A stretch of 64,000 nt of DNA from Azoarcus olearius (lineage in GTDB: Bacteria; Pseudomonadota; Gammaproteobacteria; Burkholderiales; Rhodocyclaceae): NCBI RefSeq assembly GCF_001682385.1, contig NZ_CP016210.1, forward strand, positions 3,100,001 through 3,164,000, in the 5' to 3' direction. Below, one piece after another: positions 1 to 8,192 of the stretch. Made by a program: the position numbers and the translations under genes. Positions within the stretch are counted from its first letter, which is position 1, and every line of letters starts with the position of its first letter. Under the pieces are notes generated by a model that had not been told where the DNA came from, did not search any database, and worked only from the letters and a program-made list of their open reading frames with translations.

Positions 1-85
1 GCTGGTGGATCGCGGTGGGCGGCGTCGAATAGATCGACGCGCAGCCCGACAGCAGCAGGACGGCAAGGAGGGCGAGCGCTTTCAT
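1..85 (-). CDS. flgH: Flagellar L-ring protein FlgH, N-terminus only (partial)
   Basis: The first 28 codons of a minus-strand gene that runs off the left edge. They encode a lipoprotein signal: Met-Lys, a hydrophobic stretch and the lipobox L-S-G-C with Cys15, then A-S-I-Y. FlgH is an outer-membrane lipoprotein that forms the L-ring around the flagellar rod, and it normally follows flgG. The gene starts 22 bp after the flgG stop codon. The identification rests on the lipobox and the gene order, because the mature domain lies outside the window. Confidence 0.8.
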
Positions 86-107
86 GGCGAAACTCCCGGC
101 GCGGCGA

Positions 108-890
108 TCAAAGCTGGGTCAGCCGGCCGAGCATCGAGTCCGACGTCTGGATTGCGCGCGAATTCATCTCGTAGGCGCGCTGGGTCACGATCATGTTCAC
201 CAGTTCTTCGGCCACGTTGACGTTGGAGGTTTCGACATAGCCCTGGTTGAGCACGCCGGTGCCGTTGGTGCCCGGCTGGTTGGGCGTGGCGACGCCGCTG
301 GAGGCGCTTTCCAGGAACAGGTTCTCGCCGGCGCTCTGCAGGCCGCCCGAGTTGATGAAGGTGGCGAGCTGGATCGCGCCAATCTGGGTCGGCGTGGTCT
401 GCCCCGCCTGCAGCACGCTGACGGTGCCGTCCTTGGCGACGGTGACGGTGAGCGTATCGGCCGGAATGTTGATGTTGTCGGCCAGCGGATAGCCGCTGGC
501 GGTGACCACGTTGCCCTGGTTGTCGAGCTGGAAGGCGCCGTCGCGGGTATAGGCGGTGGTGCCGTCCGGCAGCGCGATCTGGAAGAAGCCGTTGCCCTGG
601 ATGGCGATGTCGAGCGAGCCGCCGGTCTGCTGCAGGTTGCCCTGGGTGAAGATGCGCTCGGTGGCCACCGGCCGCACGCCGGTACCGATCTGCAGGCCCG
701 AGCCGACCTGGGTCTGCTGGGTGGACTGCGCGCCCGGCTGCCGCATGGTCTGGTACAGCAGATCCTCGAACACCGCACGCTGGCGCTTGAAGCCGTTGGT
801 CGAGACGTTGGCGAGGTTGTTGGAGATCACGTCCAGCGAGGTTTGCTGGGCATCCAGCCCGGTACGGGCGGTCCACAGGGAGCGGATCAT
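108..890 (-). CDS. flgG: Flagellar basal-body distal rod protein FlgG
   Basis: A 260-residue protein of the usual FlgG length. The N-terminal rod motif (residues 1-35) contains [13 protein letters not shown], typical of rod and hook proteins. The C-terminal helix carries [11 protein letters not shown] and Q-R-A-Y-E-M-N-S-R, the paired coiled coil that packs the axial filament. FlgG forms the distal rod crossing the P- and L-rings. It is exported by the flagellar type III apparatus and has no signal peptide. It lies between flgF and flgH, with a 138-bp gap after flgF that contains a hairpin. Confidence 0.97.
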
Positions 891-962
891 GATGATTCCT
901 TGTTTGCTTGGCCGGCGGCGGAGGTCGCCGCGCGGTGGTCGGGTAGCCTGGTTGCCAGTCTA

Positions 963-982
963 GGCCGGCAAGGCTGCCGGCC
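963..982. repeat. Hairpin in the flgF-flgG gap
   Basis: GGCCGGCA, a 4-nt loop, then TGCCGGCC: a perfect 8-bp inverted repeat in the 138-bp gap between flgF and flgG. No T-run follows on either strand, so it is probably an mRNA processing or stability element rather than a terminator. Confidence 0.4.
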
Positions 983-1028
983 ATCCTGCGATTAACTAGG
1001 CAAAATCCGTGCTAATCCGCGACGGGGA

Positions 1029-1766
1029 TCAGCTCAGCGACAGCACCTGGGCGGCGGCGCGGTCGTTCTGCTCGGCGGTCTGCAGCATGCGGGTCTGCAT
1101 CTCGAACTGGCGGGCCAGCGAAATCATCGTGACCATCTGGTCGACCACGTTCACGTTGCTGCCTTCGAGGTAACCGCCGGCAACTTTTACCGCCGGATCG
1201 GCAGCCTGTGCCGCCCCGTCGCCGGTGCGGAACAGACCGTCGTCGCCCCGCACCAGTGTGGCTTCGGGCGGATTGACCAGCTTGAGCTGATCGACCACGT
1301 TCACCACGTTCTGGCCGGCCTGCAGCGAGGAGATGGTGCCGTCGGCGCCGATCACGATCTCGGTATCGGGCGGCAGCGCGATCGGCGCGCCGCTGGCCCC
1401 GAGCACCGGCAGCCCGCTGCGCGTCTGCAGCACGCCGTTGGCGCTCAGCTCCAGGCTGCCGTCGCGGGTGTAGGCCTCGGTGCCGTCGGGCATCTGCACG
1501 GTCAGCCAGCCCTTGCCTTCCACCGCGACGTCGTACGGGCGGCCGGTGAATTGCAGCGGGCCGGCGCTGTAGTCGGTGGCAACGCTGGCATCCACGGTGA
1601 AGGCGCGCGTATGCATCGCCTCGGTCTGGACCTCCACCGCGCGCAGCTTGTGCATCTCGGTGCGAAAGCCGGTGGAGGTGGCGTTGGCGAGGTTGTGCGA
1701 GACCGCTGCCTGCTGGTCGAGCGTGCCCTTGGCCCCGGTCATCGCGGTGTAGATCAGCCGATCCAT
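1029..1766 (-). CDS. flgF: Flagellar basal-body rod protein FlgF
   Basis: A 245-residue proximal-rod protein. It begins MDRLIYTAMTGAK, then Q-Q-A-A-V-S-H-N-L-A-N-A-S-T-G-F-R, the FlgF version of the rod motif. The middle carries the G-K-G-W-L-T-V and A-Y-T-R-D-G-S elements shared with FlgG. The C-terminus has E-G-S-N-V-N-V-V-D-Q-M-V and R-Q-F-E-M-Q-T-R. FlgF forms part of the proximal rod with FlgB and FlgC. It starts 25 bp downstream of the flgE stop in the same operon. Confidence 0.96.
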   Translation of the reverse strand: MDRLIYTAMTGAKGTLDQQAAVSHNLANATSTGFRTEMHKLRAVEVQTEAMHTRAFTVDASVATDYSAGPLQFTGRPYDVAVEGKGWLTVQMPDGTEAYTRDGSLELSANGVLQTRSGLPVLGASGAPIALPPDTEIVIGADGTISSLQAGQNVVNVVDQLKLVNPPEATLVRGDDGLFRTGDGAAQAADPAVKVAGGYLEGSNVNVVDQMVTMISLARQFEMQTRMLQTAEQNDRAAAQVLSLS

Positions 1767-1791
1767 GTCGCTCTCCTTGCGCCTTCAGCGT

Positions 1792-3129
1792 TTAACGCAG
1801 GTTCACCAGGGTCTGGAGAATCTGGTCCTGGGTGCGGATCGATTGCGCGTTGGCCTGGTAGTTGCGCTGCTGCACGATCATCGACACCAGTTCCTGCGTC
1901 AGATCCACGTTGGATTCCTCGATCTGGCCCGCGGTGACCGAACCGAGCACGCCGGTGCCCGGCGCGCCCACGGTCGGCTGGCCGGATTCGAAGGACTCTG
2001 CCCACAGGTTGTCGCCAAGCGAGGTGAGGCCCTGCGGGCTGGAGAAGTTGGCCAGCGCCAGGCGGGCGATGTCGCGCACCTGGCCGTTGGAGAAGGTGCC
2101 CTGCACGACGCCGGTATTGCTGACGGACAGCCCGGTAAGGCGGCCGGTGGTGTAGCCATCCTGGCGCGGCGAGGTGGTCACGCCCGAATCGGTGTTCCAC
2201 TGCGTGGAGCGCGACAGGTCGAGCGTGAAGTTGAGGTCGTCCGCGCCGGTACCGAGCTGGGCCCCGGTGCGGGTGACGTTGAACACGCCATTGCCGGCAA
2301 TCGTGCTATCGGGCACGCCCAGGTTGGTAAACGTGATCGTGCCGAGGTTCTCGAGCGGCGCGCCGGTGGAGAGCGCAGGGTCCGCGGGGTCGGGCACCAC
2401 GTCGTTCGACAAGCGGCCATACACCGTCCAGGTATTGGGCGACACGCCCGCCACGTCGGGATCGCGGACGAAGTACAGGTTCATCAGCGAGGCGTTGCCG
2501 AGACTGTCATACACCGTCATCGAGGTGGTGTAGTTGTAGCTCTCGACCGGGATCGCGGTGTAATTGAGGAAGTTGTTGATGTCGCTGCCGACCGGGTTCT
2601 TGTTGAGCGGGTTCTTCTCGCTCGAGTCCAGGTTCACACCGACCGACGCCGTGCCGGTTTCACGCGGGGCGATGTTGGTGGTGTCGATGTAGATCACCGA
2701 CGGCTCGCCGGAGAACACCGTCTGCGTGCCGGAGGTGTCCAGCGCCTGGAAGCCGGTGAGCTTTTCACCCGTGGCATTGACGATGTTGCCGTTGCGATCG
2801 ACGTCGAACTGGCCGTTGCGCGAGTAGGCGATGCTGCCGTCGCTGCGCGACAGACGGAAGAAGCCGTTGCCGTTGATCGCCATGTCGAGCGGGTTGTTGG
2901 TGGCGGTGAGGTTGCCCTGCGTGAAGGACTGGGTGACCGCCGCAACCTTGCTGCCGATGCCGACCTGCAGCGAGGAGGTGCCACCGGTCATCGCCGATGC
3001 GTACATGTCGGCAAAGATGGTGTTGCTGGCCTTGAAGCCGACCGTACTCGCGTTGGCGACGTTGTTGGAAATGACGTCGAGCGCCTTGGACGACGAATTC
3101 AGCCCGCTCAAACCTTGTTGGAATGCCAT
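1792..3129 (-). CDS. flgE: Flagellar hook protein FlgE
   Basis: A 445-residue protein, within the usual range for betaproteobacterial hook proteins. The N-terminal motif (M-A-F-Q-Q-G-L-S-G-L-N, then I-S-N-N-V-A-N-A-S-T-V-G-F-K) and the C-terminal helix (E-E-S-N-V-D-L-T-Q-E-L-V, Q-R-N-Y-Q-A-N-A-Q) bracket the variable surface domains. FlgE polymerises under the FlgD cap to form the universal joint between rod and filament. It starts 15 bp after flgD, which supports co-transcription. Confidence 0.97.
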   Translation of the reverse strand: MAFQQGLSGLNSSSKALDVISNNVANASTVGFKASNTIFADMYASAMTGGTSSLQVGIGSKVAAVTQSFTQGNLTATNNPLDMAINGNGFFRLSRSDGSIAYSRNGQFDVDRNGNIVNATGEKLTGFQALDTSGTQTVFSGEPSVIYIDTTNIAPRETGTASVGVNLDSSEKNPLNKNPVGSDINNFLNYTAIPVESYNYTTSMTVYDSLGNASLMNLYFVRDPDVAGVSPNTWTVYGRLSNDVVPDPADPALSTGAPLENLGTITFTNLGVPDSTIAGNGVFNVTRTGAQLGTGADDLNFTLDLSRSTQWNTDSGVTTSPRQDGYTTGRLTGLSVSNTGVVQGTFSNGQVRDIARLALANFSSPQGLTSLGDNLWAESFESGQPTVGAPGTGVLGSVTAGQIEESNVDLTQELVSMIVQQRNYQANAQSIRTQDQILQTLVNLR

Positions 3130-3144
3130 GATCGCCGCTCCGGA

Positions 3145-3819
3145 TCAGAGAATCTGCTTGATTTCGCTCATTTTGAAGATGCCCAGATCGCCGACCTGGA
3201 GGTCCGTGCTGGAGGCGCCGCGGATCACGCTGGTGACGGCCGCGAACTGCAGCGGACGCGACACCACGGTCTTGTCGCCCTGCACCGCGGTCACCGACAC
3301 GGTGTAGGTGCCGTTGGCTGCCTTGCCGCCGCCCGAGGCGGTGCCGTCCCACATGTAGTTCTGGCTGCCGGCCTCGACGTCGGTCATCGTCATCGACGCC
3401 ACTTCGATGCCGGCGGCGTCCTTGATCGACAGCTTCACTTCGTCGGCAGGGCCGTCGAGTTCGAAACCGCCGATGGCGCCGGCGTCGGTCAGGGTGAGGT
3501 TCTTGCCTTCGACGAGCACGCCGCGGCCCACCAGCGCTGCGGCCTGCAGGCCCTCCGCGGAGGCCTGCGACTGGAGCAGCTGCGTCATCATCGAATTGAG
3601 CTTCTCGATGCCCTCCACCGTGGAAAGCTGGGCGAGCTGGGAGGTCAGCTCGGCGTTCTCCATCGGGTTCATCGGGTCCTGGTTCTGCAGCTGGGTCGTC
3701 AGCAGGGTCAGGAACTGGTTCTTGCTCTGCTGCGTGGTGCTGGTGGTGGTGGTGTCCTTGCGCGCGAGACTGGCGAGGATGTCCTGCGCGGTCTGCGTTG
3801 CGGATGTCACGGTGCTCAT
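3145..3819 (-). CDS. flgD: Flagellar hook assembly (cap) protein FlgD
   Basis: A 224-residue scaffold protein. The conserved N-terminal segment around residues 30-65 contains N-Q-F-L-T-L-L-T-T-Q-L-Q-N-Q-D-P-M-N-P, the FlgD signature. The C-terminal half holds the FlgD immunoglobulin-like and tudor-like domains (for example G-T-A-S-G-G-G-K-A-A-N-G-T-Y). FlgD caps the growing hook, guides FlgE polymerisation and is later discarded. It precedes flgE, as in most flg operons. Confidence 0.95.
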   Translation of the reverse strand: MSTVTSATQTAQDILASLARKDTTTTSTTQQSKNQFLTLLTTQLQNQDPMNPMENAELTSQLAQLSTVEGIEKLNSMMTQLLQSQASAEGLQAAALVGRGVLVEGKNLTLTDAGAIGGFELDGPADEVKLSIKDAAGIEVASMTMTDVEAGSQNYMWDGTASGGGKAANGTYTVSVTAVQGDKTVVSRPLQFAAVTSVIRGASSTDLQVGDLGIFKMSEIKQIL

Positions 3820-3860
3820 TTCTTTCTCCTGCCGGCGGCGGCAACGGTTGCCGGTCGTGC

Positions 3861-4301
3861 TTATTGACCGATCTGCAAGGTCCGCTGCAGCAAGGTCTGT
3901 GCCGTGTTCATCACTTCGGCGTTGTTCTGGTACGAGCGCGATGCCGAGATCATGTTCACCATCTCTTCGACGACATTCACGTTGGGCATCTCGACATAGC
4001 CCTCGGCGTTCGCCGCGGGGTTGTGCGGCTCGTACACCAGCCGCATCGGCGCCGCGCTCTCCACCACCTGGGTAACCTGCACGCCCACCGATGCCGCGGC
4101 GCCCTTGTCGCGCACGCCGCCCACCGGCGGCGTGGCGCCCACGGGCTTGGCGGCAAACACCACCTGCTTGGCGCGGTAGGGCTGGCCGTCCTCGGCGATC
4201 ACGCTGTCGGCATTGGCCAGGTTGGAGGCGGTGGTATTCAGGCGCAGCGACTGCGCGTTGAGCGCCGAACCGGCGATCTGGAAGACGTTGAGCATGCTCA
4301 T
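3861..4301 (-). CDS. flgC: Flagellar basal-body rod protein FlgC
   Basis: A 146-residue proximal-rod protein of typical length. It starts [14 protein letters not shown] and carries [11 protein letters not shown]. The C-terminus has [16 protein letters not shown] and [11 protein letters not shown]. FlgC stacks on FlgB to form the proximal rod. The gene follows flgB by 21 bp. Confidence 0.97.
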   Translation of the reverse strand: MSMLNVFQIAGSALNAQSLRLNTTASNLANADSVIAEDGQPYRAKQVVFAAKPVGATPPVGGVRDKGAAASVGVQVTQVVESAAPMRLVYEPHNPAANAEGYVEMPNVNVVEEMVNMISASRSYQNNAEVMNTAQTLLQRTLQIGQ

Positions 4302-4322
4302 GAGCGCCTACTCCCCTAAGCC

Positions 4323-4724
4323 TTACTGGCCGCTGATCGCGGTTTGCATGCCGCGCAGCAGGCCATTGATGAAGGTGATGCTGGCCTCGTAATGGATGGC
4401 GTTCTCGGCGAAAGCCGCGCGTTCCACGTCCATGTTCACCGTGTTGCCGTCCACCGCGGACTGCAGCTCGGTGCGGTACTTGGTGGCGCCTTCCAGCACG
4501 TCGCCCCCGCCACCGGCGATGTGCCGGCTCTGCGTGGTCGCGAGCGCGAGGTTGCTCTGCTTGCCGAGCGCCCCCTGCAGGGCCTCGCGGAAATCGATGT
4601 CGCGCGCCTTGTAGTGCGGCGTATCGGCGTTGGCGATGTTGGACGCGAGCAATTGCTGGCGGTGAGCCTGCAGGTTCAGCGCGGTCTGATGGAACTGCAG
4701 TTGTTGGTCGAGTTGTGTCTTCAT
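4323..4724 (-). CDS. flgB: Flagellar basal-body rod protein FlgB
   Basis: 133 residues when started at the ATG whose reverse complement ends at 4724, where GAGGTGAC gives a good ribosome binding site. The frame stays open for 23 more codons upstream, but that extension looks unlike FlgB. The motifs L-A-S-N-I-A-N-A-D-T-P-H-Y-K-A-R-D-I-D-F near residues 25-45 and the C-terminal helix are typical. FlgB sits at the base of the rod near FliE. It is the first gene of the minus-strand flgBCDEFGH operon, which diverges from flgA. Confidence 0.95.
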   Translation of the reverse strand: MKTQLDQQLQFHQTALNLQAHRQQLLASNIANADTPHYKARDIDFREALQGALGKQSNLALATTQSRHIAGGGGDVLEGATKYRTELQSAVDGNTVNMDVERAAFAENAIHYEASITFINGLLRGMQTAISGQ

Positions 4725-4976
4725 GGCGTCACCTCGGGGTCGGGCTGCCGTGACCGTGGGGCGGTTCGGCAGGCACCCCCTCCATCGCAGCATTCATGCC
4801 ACGCATCTTAGCCAGCGCCCCTCCCCGCCCTTGGCGCGATAAGACCGGTAAAGCCCGGCCAATTTCGCCGCTTGCCAGGGCCTGCGGCAGCCGGGCGGGG
4901 CAAGAATTGCCGGCGCCGGCTGCCGGCGCTGCCGCCCGCGGTTGCCTCCGCGCGGTGGGCGTGATGCAATCCGGCC

Positions 4977-5747
4977 ATGAACCGAACCCGCCTCCCGGCG
5001 CGCCCGCCCCGCCGCCGCGGCCCCGCCGCCCTCTCCGCCTTCCTCCGTCCCGCCGCCTTCGCCCGCCTGCCCTTCACGCTGCTGGCTGCAGCGGGCGCGC
5101 TCCTGGCGGGCAACGTCAGCGCCCAGCAACCGGCCGCGCCGGTGACGGCCGCGGTTACCCGCTTTCTCGAACAGGAGGCGCGCGGACTGCCCGGCCGGGT
5201 GGCGGTGTCGGTCACGCCGCTCGATGCCCGCAACCAGTTGCCGCCGTGCATGAGCCTCGTGCCCTTCCTGCCCGCCGGCACCCGCGCCTGGGGACAGATC
5301 AGCGTCGGCGTGCGCTGCGACTCGCCGGTGGAATGGACCGCCTACCTGCAGGCGCGGGTGAGCGTGCTGGGGGAATACCTCGTCACCGCGCAACCGCTGC
5401 GCGCGGGGCAGATCATCGGCCCCGCCGATCTCGTGCGCCGCGACGGCGACCTCGCGACCCTGCCCGACAACACGCTGACCGACGTGGCCCAGGCGAGCGG
5501 CCAATACACGCGGTTCGCGATCGCTCAAGGCAGCCCGCTGCGTGCCGATATGTTGAGGATTCCTCCCGCGGTGAGACAGGGCCAGACGGTGCAGGTCGTC
5601 ACCGTCGGCAGCGGCTTCCGCGTTTCCAGCGAGGGCGTGGCCCTCAACAACGGCGCGCCCGGCGATCCGGTGCGCGTGCGGCTGGGCGGCGGCCAGGTCG
5701 TCACCGGCGCGGCGCGCGCCGGCGGCGTGGTCGAAGTTACGCCTTGA
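4977..5747 (+). CDS. flgA: Flagellar P-ring assembly chaperone FlgA
   Basis: A 256-residue exported protein. An Arg/Pro-rich N-terminus precedes a hydrophobic signal segment (about residues 30-48) ending near A-G-N-V-S-A-Q. The C-terminal half contains the SAF-type fold (R-A-G-Q-I-I-G-P-A-D-L-V-R-R-D-G-D). The last segment (R-Q-G-Q-T-V-Q-V-V-T-V-G-S-G-F-R-V-S-S-E-G) is diagnostic of FlgA. FlgA helps FlgI assemble the P-ring in the periplasm. It diverges from flgB across a 252-bp shared regulatory region. Confidence 0.94.
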   Translation: MNRTRLPARPPRRRGPAALSAFLRPAAFARLPFTLLAAAGALLAGNVSAQQPAAPVTAAVTRFLEQEARGLPGRVAVSVTPLDARNQLPPCMSLVPFLPAGTRAWGQISVGVRCDSPVEWTAYLQARVSVLGEYLVTAQPLRAGQIIGPADLVRRDGDLATLPDNTLTDVAQASGQYTRFAIAQGSPLRADMLRIPPAVRQGQTVQVVTVGSGFRVSSEGVALNNGAPGDPVRVRLGGGQVVTGAARAGGVVEVTP

Positions 5748-5782
5748 AGTAACGCCTCTCGCAGGGCCTGTGATTAAATCGC

Positions 5783-5809
5783 TAAAGTTTTCCGCCGCGC
5801 TGCCGACAT
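5783..5809 (+). promoter_or_regulatory. Sigma-28 (FliA) promoter for flgM
   Basis: TAAAGTTT, 11 bp, then GCCGACAT matches the FliA consensus TAAAGTTT-N11-GCCGATAA in the -35 box and in the first half of the -10 box, with correct spacing. It lies 34 bp upstream of the flgM start. This fits the usual feedback loop in which FliA drives its own anti-sigma factor. Confidence 0.88.
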
Positions 5810-5842
5810 ACCGGGTAGAGAACCTTTATTGGGAGCACTGCC

Positions 5843-6139
5843 ATGAAAATCGAAAGCTCAGGCAAGCCCGTGGCGGGCGTGTCGGTCGCCGAGAACCGCG
5901 GCCGCGTCAACACCCCTAAAACCGAAACCCCGGCCAGCAGCGACAAGGTCCAGCTGTCGTCGCTGTCGTCCACGCTGCAGAAGGCGGAGGCGGCAATGGA
6001 AAACACCCCTGCGGTCGATTCCTCCCGCGTCGCCGAGATTCGCCAGGCGATCGCCGAGGGTCGGTTCAAGATCGACTCCAGCAAGATTGCCGACGGCCTG
6101 ATCAACAGCGTGCGCGACCTGCTGGGCGACAAGAGCTGA
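5843..6139 (+). CDS. flgM: Anti-sigma-28 factor FlgM
   Basis: A 98-residue protein of normal FlgM length. The N-terminal half is polar and probably disordered (T-P-K-T-E-T-P-A-S-S-D-K-V-Q-L-S). The C-terminal half carries the sigma-binding region S-R-V-A-E-I-R-Q-A-I-A-E-G-R-F-K-I-D and I-A-D-G-L-I. FlgM binds FliA and is exported once the hook is complete, releasing late gene expression. GGGAGCACTGCC before the ATG supplies a Shine-Dalgarno. The sigma-28 promoter lies immediately upstream. Confidence 0.95.
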   Translation: MKIESSGKPVAGVSVAENRGRVNTPKTETPASSDKVQLSSLSSTLQKAEAAMENTPAVDSSRVAEIRQAIAEGRFKIDSSKIADGLINSVRDLLGDKS

Positions 6140-6152
6140 GTCTTCCCCGCCG

Positions 6153-6632
6153 ATGCGAGCACCCTCTCCCGCCGACCTCCAGCGCCTCGCCCTGCTGATC
6201 GAAGCCGAGGCCATCCAGTTGCGCGAATTCGTCGCGCTGCTCGAACACGAGGAAGCCCTGCTCGTTGCCGGCGACACGGATGCGCTGCTCACGCTGACGA
6301 AGGACAAGACCGACCGCTACCGCCAATTGCAGCGGCTGGCCGACGACAAGGCCCTGCATCTCGGCCGCCTCGGGCGCAGCAATGCCGACGCGTCCATCCG
6401 CGAACTGTGCGCCGGCCTGCCGCGCGTGCTGGCGCGCTGGGACGAAGTGCTGGAACTCGCCCGCAACGCCCGTGAGCGCAATACGCTCAACGGCAAGCTG
6501 ATCACCGAGCGCATGCAGCACAACCAGGCCGCGCTGTCGGTGCTGCTGTCCGCCGCCAACCATCCCCAGCTGTACGACGCCGCCGGCCAGACCCGCCCCA
6601 CCGGCGGCGGCCGCATCCTCGGCAGCGCCTGA
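6153..6632 (+). CDS. flgN: Flagellar chaperone FlgN
   Basis: A 159-residue, mostly helical protein with the FlgN pattern: an N-terminal helix E-A-I-Q-L-R-E-F-V-A-L-L-E-H-E-E-A-L-L and a C-terminal N-G-K-L-I-T-E-R-M-Q-H-N-Q-A-A-L-S-V-L. FlgN is the cytosolic type III chaperone for the hook-filament junction proteins FlgK and FlgL. It starts 13 bp after flgM and is probably co-transcribed from the sigma-28 promoter. Confidence 0.93.
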   Translation: MRAPSPADLQRLALLIEAEAIQLREFVALLEHEEALLVAGDTDALLTLTKDKTDRYRQLQRLADDKALHLGRLGRSNADASIRELCAGLPRVLARWDEVLELARNARERNTLNGKLITERMQHNQAALSVLLSAANHPQLYDAAGQTRPTGGGRILGSA

Positions 6633-6648
6633 CGCGCGCCGCATCCAG

Positions 6649-6675
6649 AAAAAAGCCGCACCTCACGATGCGGCT
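6649..6675 (-). terminator. Intrinsic terminator (minus strand) for the Spy-like gene
   Basis: On the minus strand, AGCCGCA, an 8-nt loop and TGCGGCT are followed by a run of six T. It ends the LTXXQ protein gene that lies 36 bp upstream on that strand. flgN converges on it. Confidence 0.85.
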
Positions 6676-6710
6676 CGTCGATGCCGCCTCAGGAGGCGGC
6701 GCCTCGTAGC

Positions 6711-7250
6711 TCAACGCGGTTCGACAGCGCGGCCACCGTGCATGCCTTCGTGCCGCGGGCGGTGCTCCCCCCGCATGCCGGCATGACGCGGTCCGTCGCC
6801 GCCGAAGCCATGACGGAACTCCGCGTCGAACACCTTCTTCTGCGCATCGCTCAGCTTGCCGTACAGCGCCTCGACGTCGTTGCGCGTCTCCGCGAGTTCC
6901 GCCAGATGCGCCTTGCCGCGGACTTCCATCCGCTCCATGCGTTCGAGCGCCGTCTTGGGGGCTGCCTCCTTGGCACGCGCTTCGAAGTCGGCGCCCATGC
7001 GTTCGGCGCGACGCAGCATCGCCGTCTTGAACTGATCCCACGCGCCCTTCTGTTCGGGTTTGATTGCCAGCGCGAGTTCCAGCCGCGCGAGGCCGAGATC
7101 GGCCTTGTCCTTGACGCGCTCGGCGGACATCGCATGCCAACCGCAATCGCGCGGCATGCCGTCGCCGCCGCGGGCGGCGGCGAGGCCGGAACCCAGCACG
7201 CCGAGGGCCGCGAAGAGGACGATGGCGGTGCGCTTGATGGGGGTCTTCAT
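6711..7250 (-). CDS. Spy/CpxP-like periplasmic LTXXQ-motif protein
   Basis: 179 residues from the ATG ending at 7250, which has AGGAG 8 bp upstream. The frame runs 46 codons further upstream without a credible start. A signal peptide (M-K-T-P-I-K-R-T-A-I-V-L-F-A-A-L-G-V-L) ends near A-A-A-R-G-G. The helical body contains L-S-D-A-Q-K-K-V-F, a variant of the LTXXQ motif of Spy and CpxP, and an earlier Q-K-G-A-W-D-Q-F repeat of the same helical type. The C-terminus is rich in His, Gly and Arg, which may bind metal. The family acts as ATP-independent periplasmic chaperones or stress sensors. Divergence from an OmpR/EnvZ-like pair mirrors cpxP-cpxRA, so the gene is a likely target of that system. 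Confidence 0.8.
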   Translation of the reverse strand: MKTPIKRTAIVLFAALGVLGSGLAAARGGDGMPRDCGWHAMSAERVKDKADLGLARLELALAIKPEQKGAWDQFKTAMLRRAERMGADFEARAKEAAPKTALERMERMEVRGKAHLAELAETRNDVEALYGKLSDAQKKVFDAEFRHGFGGDGPRHAGMRGEHRPRHEGMHGGRAVEPR

Positions 7251-7371
7251 GATCCTGCTCCTGTGATAATGCCCGGCGCTGCGGGCGACGGAGCCATTTG
7301 AGCAGCGCGATGTAAGCCCCATTTGTCTGCCGGCGGCCGATTTGCATGGGCGTGTCAGCCGCGGCCGGTTT

Positions 7372-7386
7372 GATACGCTGGGATAC
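7372..7386 (+). promoter_or_regulatory. GATAC-N5-GATAC direct repeat, probable response-regulator operator
   Basis: Two identical GATAC pentamers separated by exactly 5 bp, giving a 10-bp period of one helical turn. OmpR-family regulators typically bind such tandem repeats as a head-to-tail dimer. The site is 48 bp before the regulator start and 122 bp from the divergent Spy-like gene, so it could serve both. Assignment to the neighbouring regulator is inference. Confidence 0.55.
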
Positions 7387-7433
7387 ATACCGGCCCCGCT
7401 GCCTCCCTAAGATGCGGGCATGGAGACCCACGC

Positions 7434-8192
7434 ATGACCAACCAGCCAGATCACATCCTCATCGTCGATGACGATCGCGACATCCGCAGCCTGCTCGCCG
7501 ATTACCTGGAGAAGCAGGGCCTGCGCTGCACCACCGCGGCGGACGGCCGCGAGATGAAGGCGGCGCTGGAACGCCACCGTGTCGACCTGATCGTGCTCGA
7601 CCTGATGCTGCCGGGCGAAGACGGCCTGACGCTGTGTCGCAACCTGCGCGCCGGCGGCAGCCACGCCAACACGCCGATCCTGATGCTGACCGCGCGCGGC
7701 GAGGACATGGACCGCATCATCGGTCTGGAGATGGGAGCCGACGACTACCTGCCCAAGCCCTTCGTGCCGCGCGAACTCTATGCCCGCGTACGCGCCATCC
7801 TGCGCCGCGCGCGCGCGTTGCCCCCCAACCTCGACACCCAGCCGCAGGCGCAGGCGCGCGAGCTGCGCTTCGCGCAGTGGCGGCTCGACACCGTCAACCG
7901 CCACCTCATCGATGCGCAGGGCACGGTGGTACCGCTGTCGGGCGCCGAATACCGCATGCTCGGCGTGTTCCTCGCCCATCCGCAGCGCGTGCTGTCGCGC
8001 GATCAGTTGATGGAGCTGACCCAGGGCCGCGAAGCCGACGTGTTCGACCGCTCGATCGACCTGATGGTGAGCCGCCTGCGCCAGCGCCTGGGGGATAACG
8101 CGCGCGAACCCGCCATCATCAAGACCGTGCGCAACGAGGGCTATGTGCTCAGCGCCGAGGTCGTTGCCGGCGACGGGAGCCTGAGCCAGTGA
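7434..8192 (+). CDS. OmpR-family two-component response regulator
   Basis: A 252-residue regulator. The receiver domain (about 8-120) has the acidic pair D12-D13, phosphoacceptor D56 in L-I-V-L-D-L-M-L-P, and K in Y-L-P-K-P-F. A winged-helix trans_reg_C domain occupies about residues 145-240 (L-S-G-A-E-Y-R-M-L, R-S-I-D-L-M-V-S-R-L-R-Q-R-L, I-K-T-V-R-N-E-G-Y-V-L). This is the OmpR/RstA layout. The stop overlaps the kinase GTG start by 4 bp, so the two are translationally coupled. The upstream GATAC repeat is a candidate autoregulatory site. Confidence 0.93.
   Translation: MTNQPDHILIVDDDRDIRSLLADYLEKQGLRCTTAADGREMKAALERHRVDLIVLDLMLPGEDGLTLCRNLRAGGSHANTPILMLTARGEDMDRIIGLEMGADDYLPKPFVPRELYARVRAILRRARALPPNLDTQPQAQARELRFAQWRLDTVNRHLIDAQGTVVPLSGAEYRMLGVFLAHPQRVLSRDQLMELTQGREADVFDRSIDLMVSRLRQRLGDNAREPAIIKTVRNEGYVLSAEVVAGDGSLSQ

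Noticed and set aside
1765-3867. Very long open frame (700 codons) opposite flgE and flgD
   Set aside because: High-GC shadow of the flagellar genes: His/Arg/Ala/Gly-rich, no domain, wholly antisense to well-supported proteins. The same holds for similar frames opposite glpKD, dctM, dinB-rmuC and the kinase genes.
4841-4870. Possible sigma-28 promoter for flgA: TAAAGCCC-N10-GCCGCTTG
   Set aside because: The spacing is one base short and only the GCCG core of the -10 box fits; too weak beside the clear flgM promoter.
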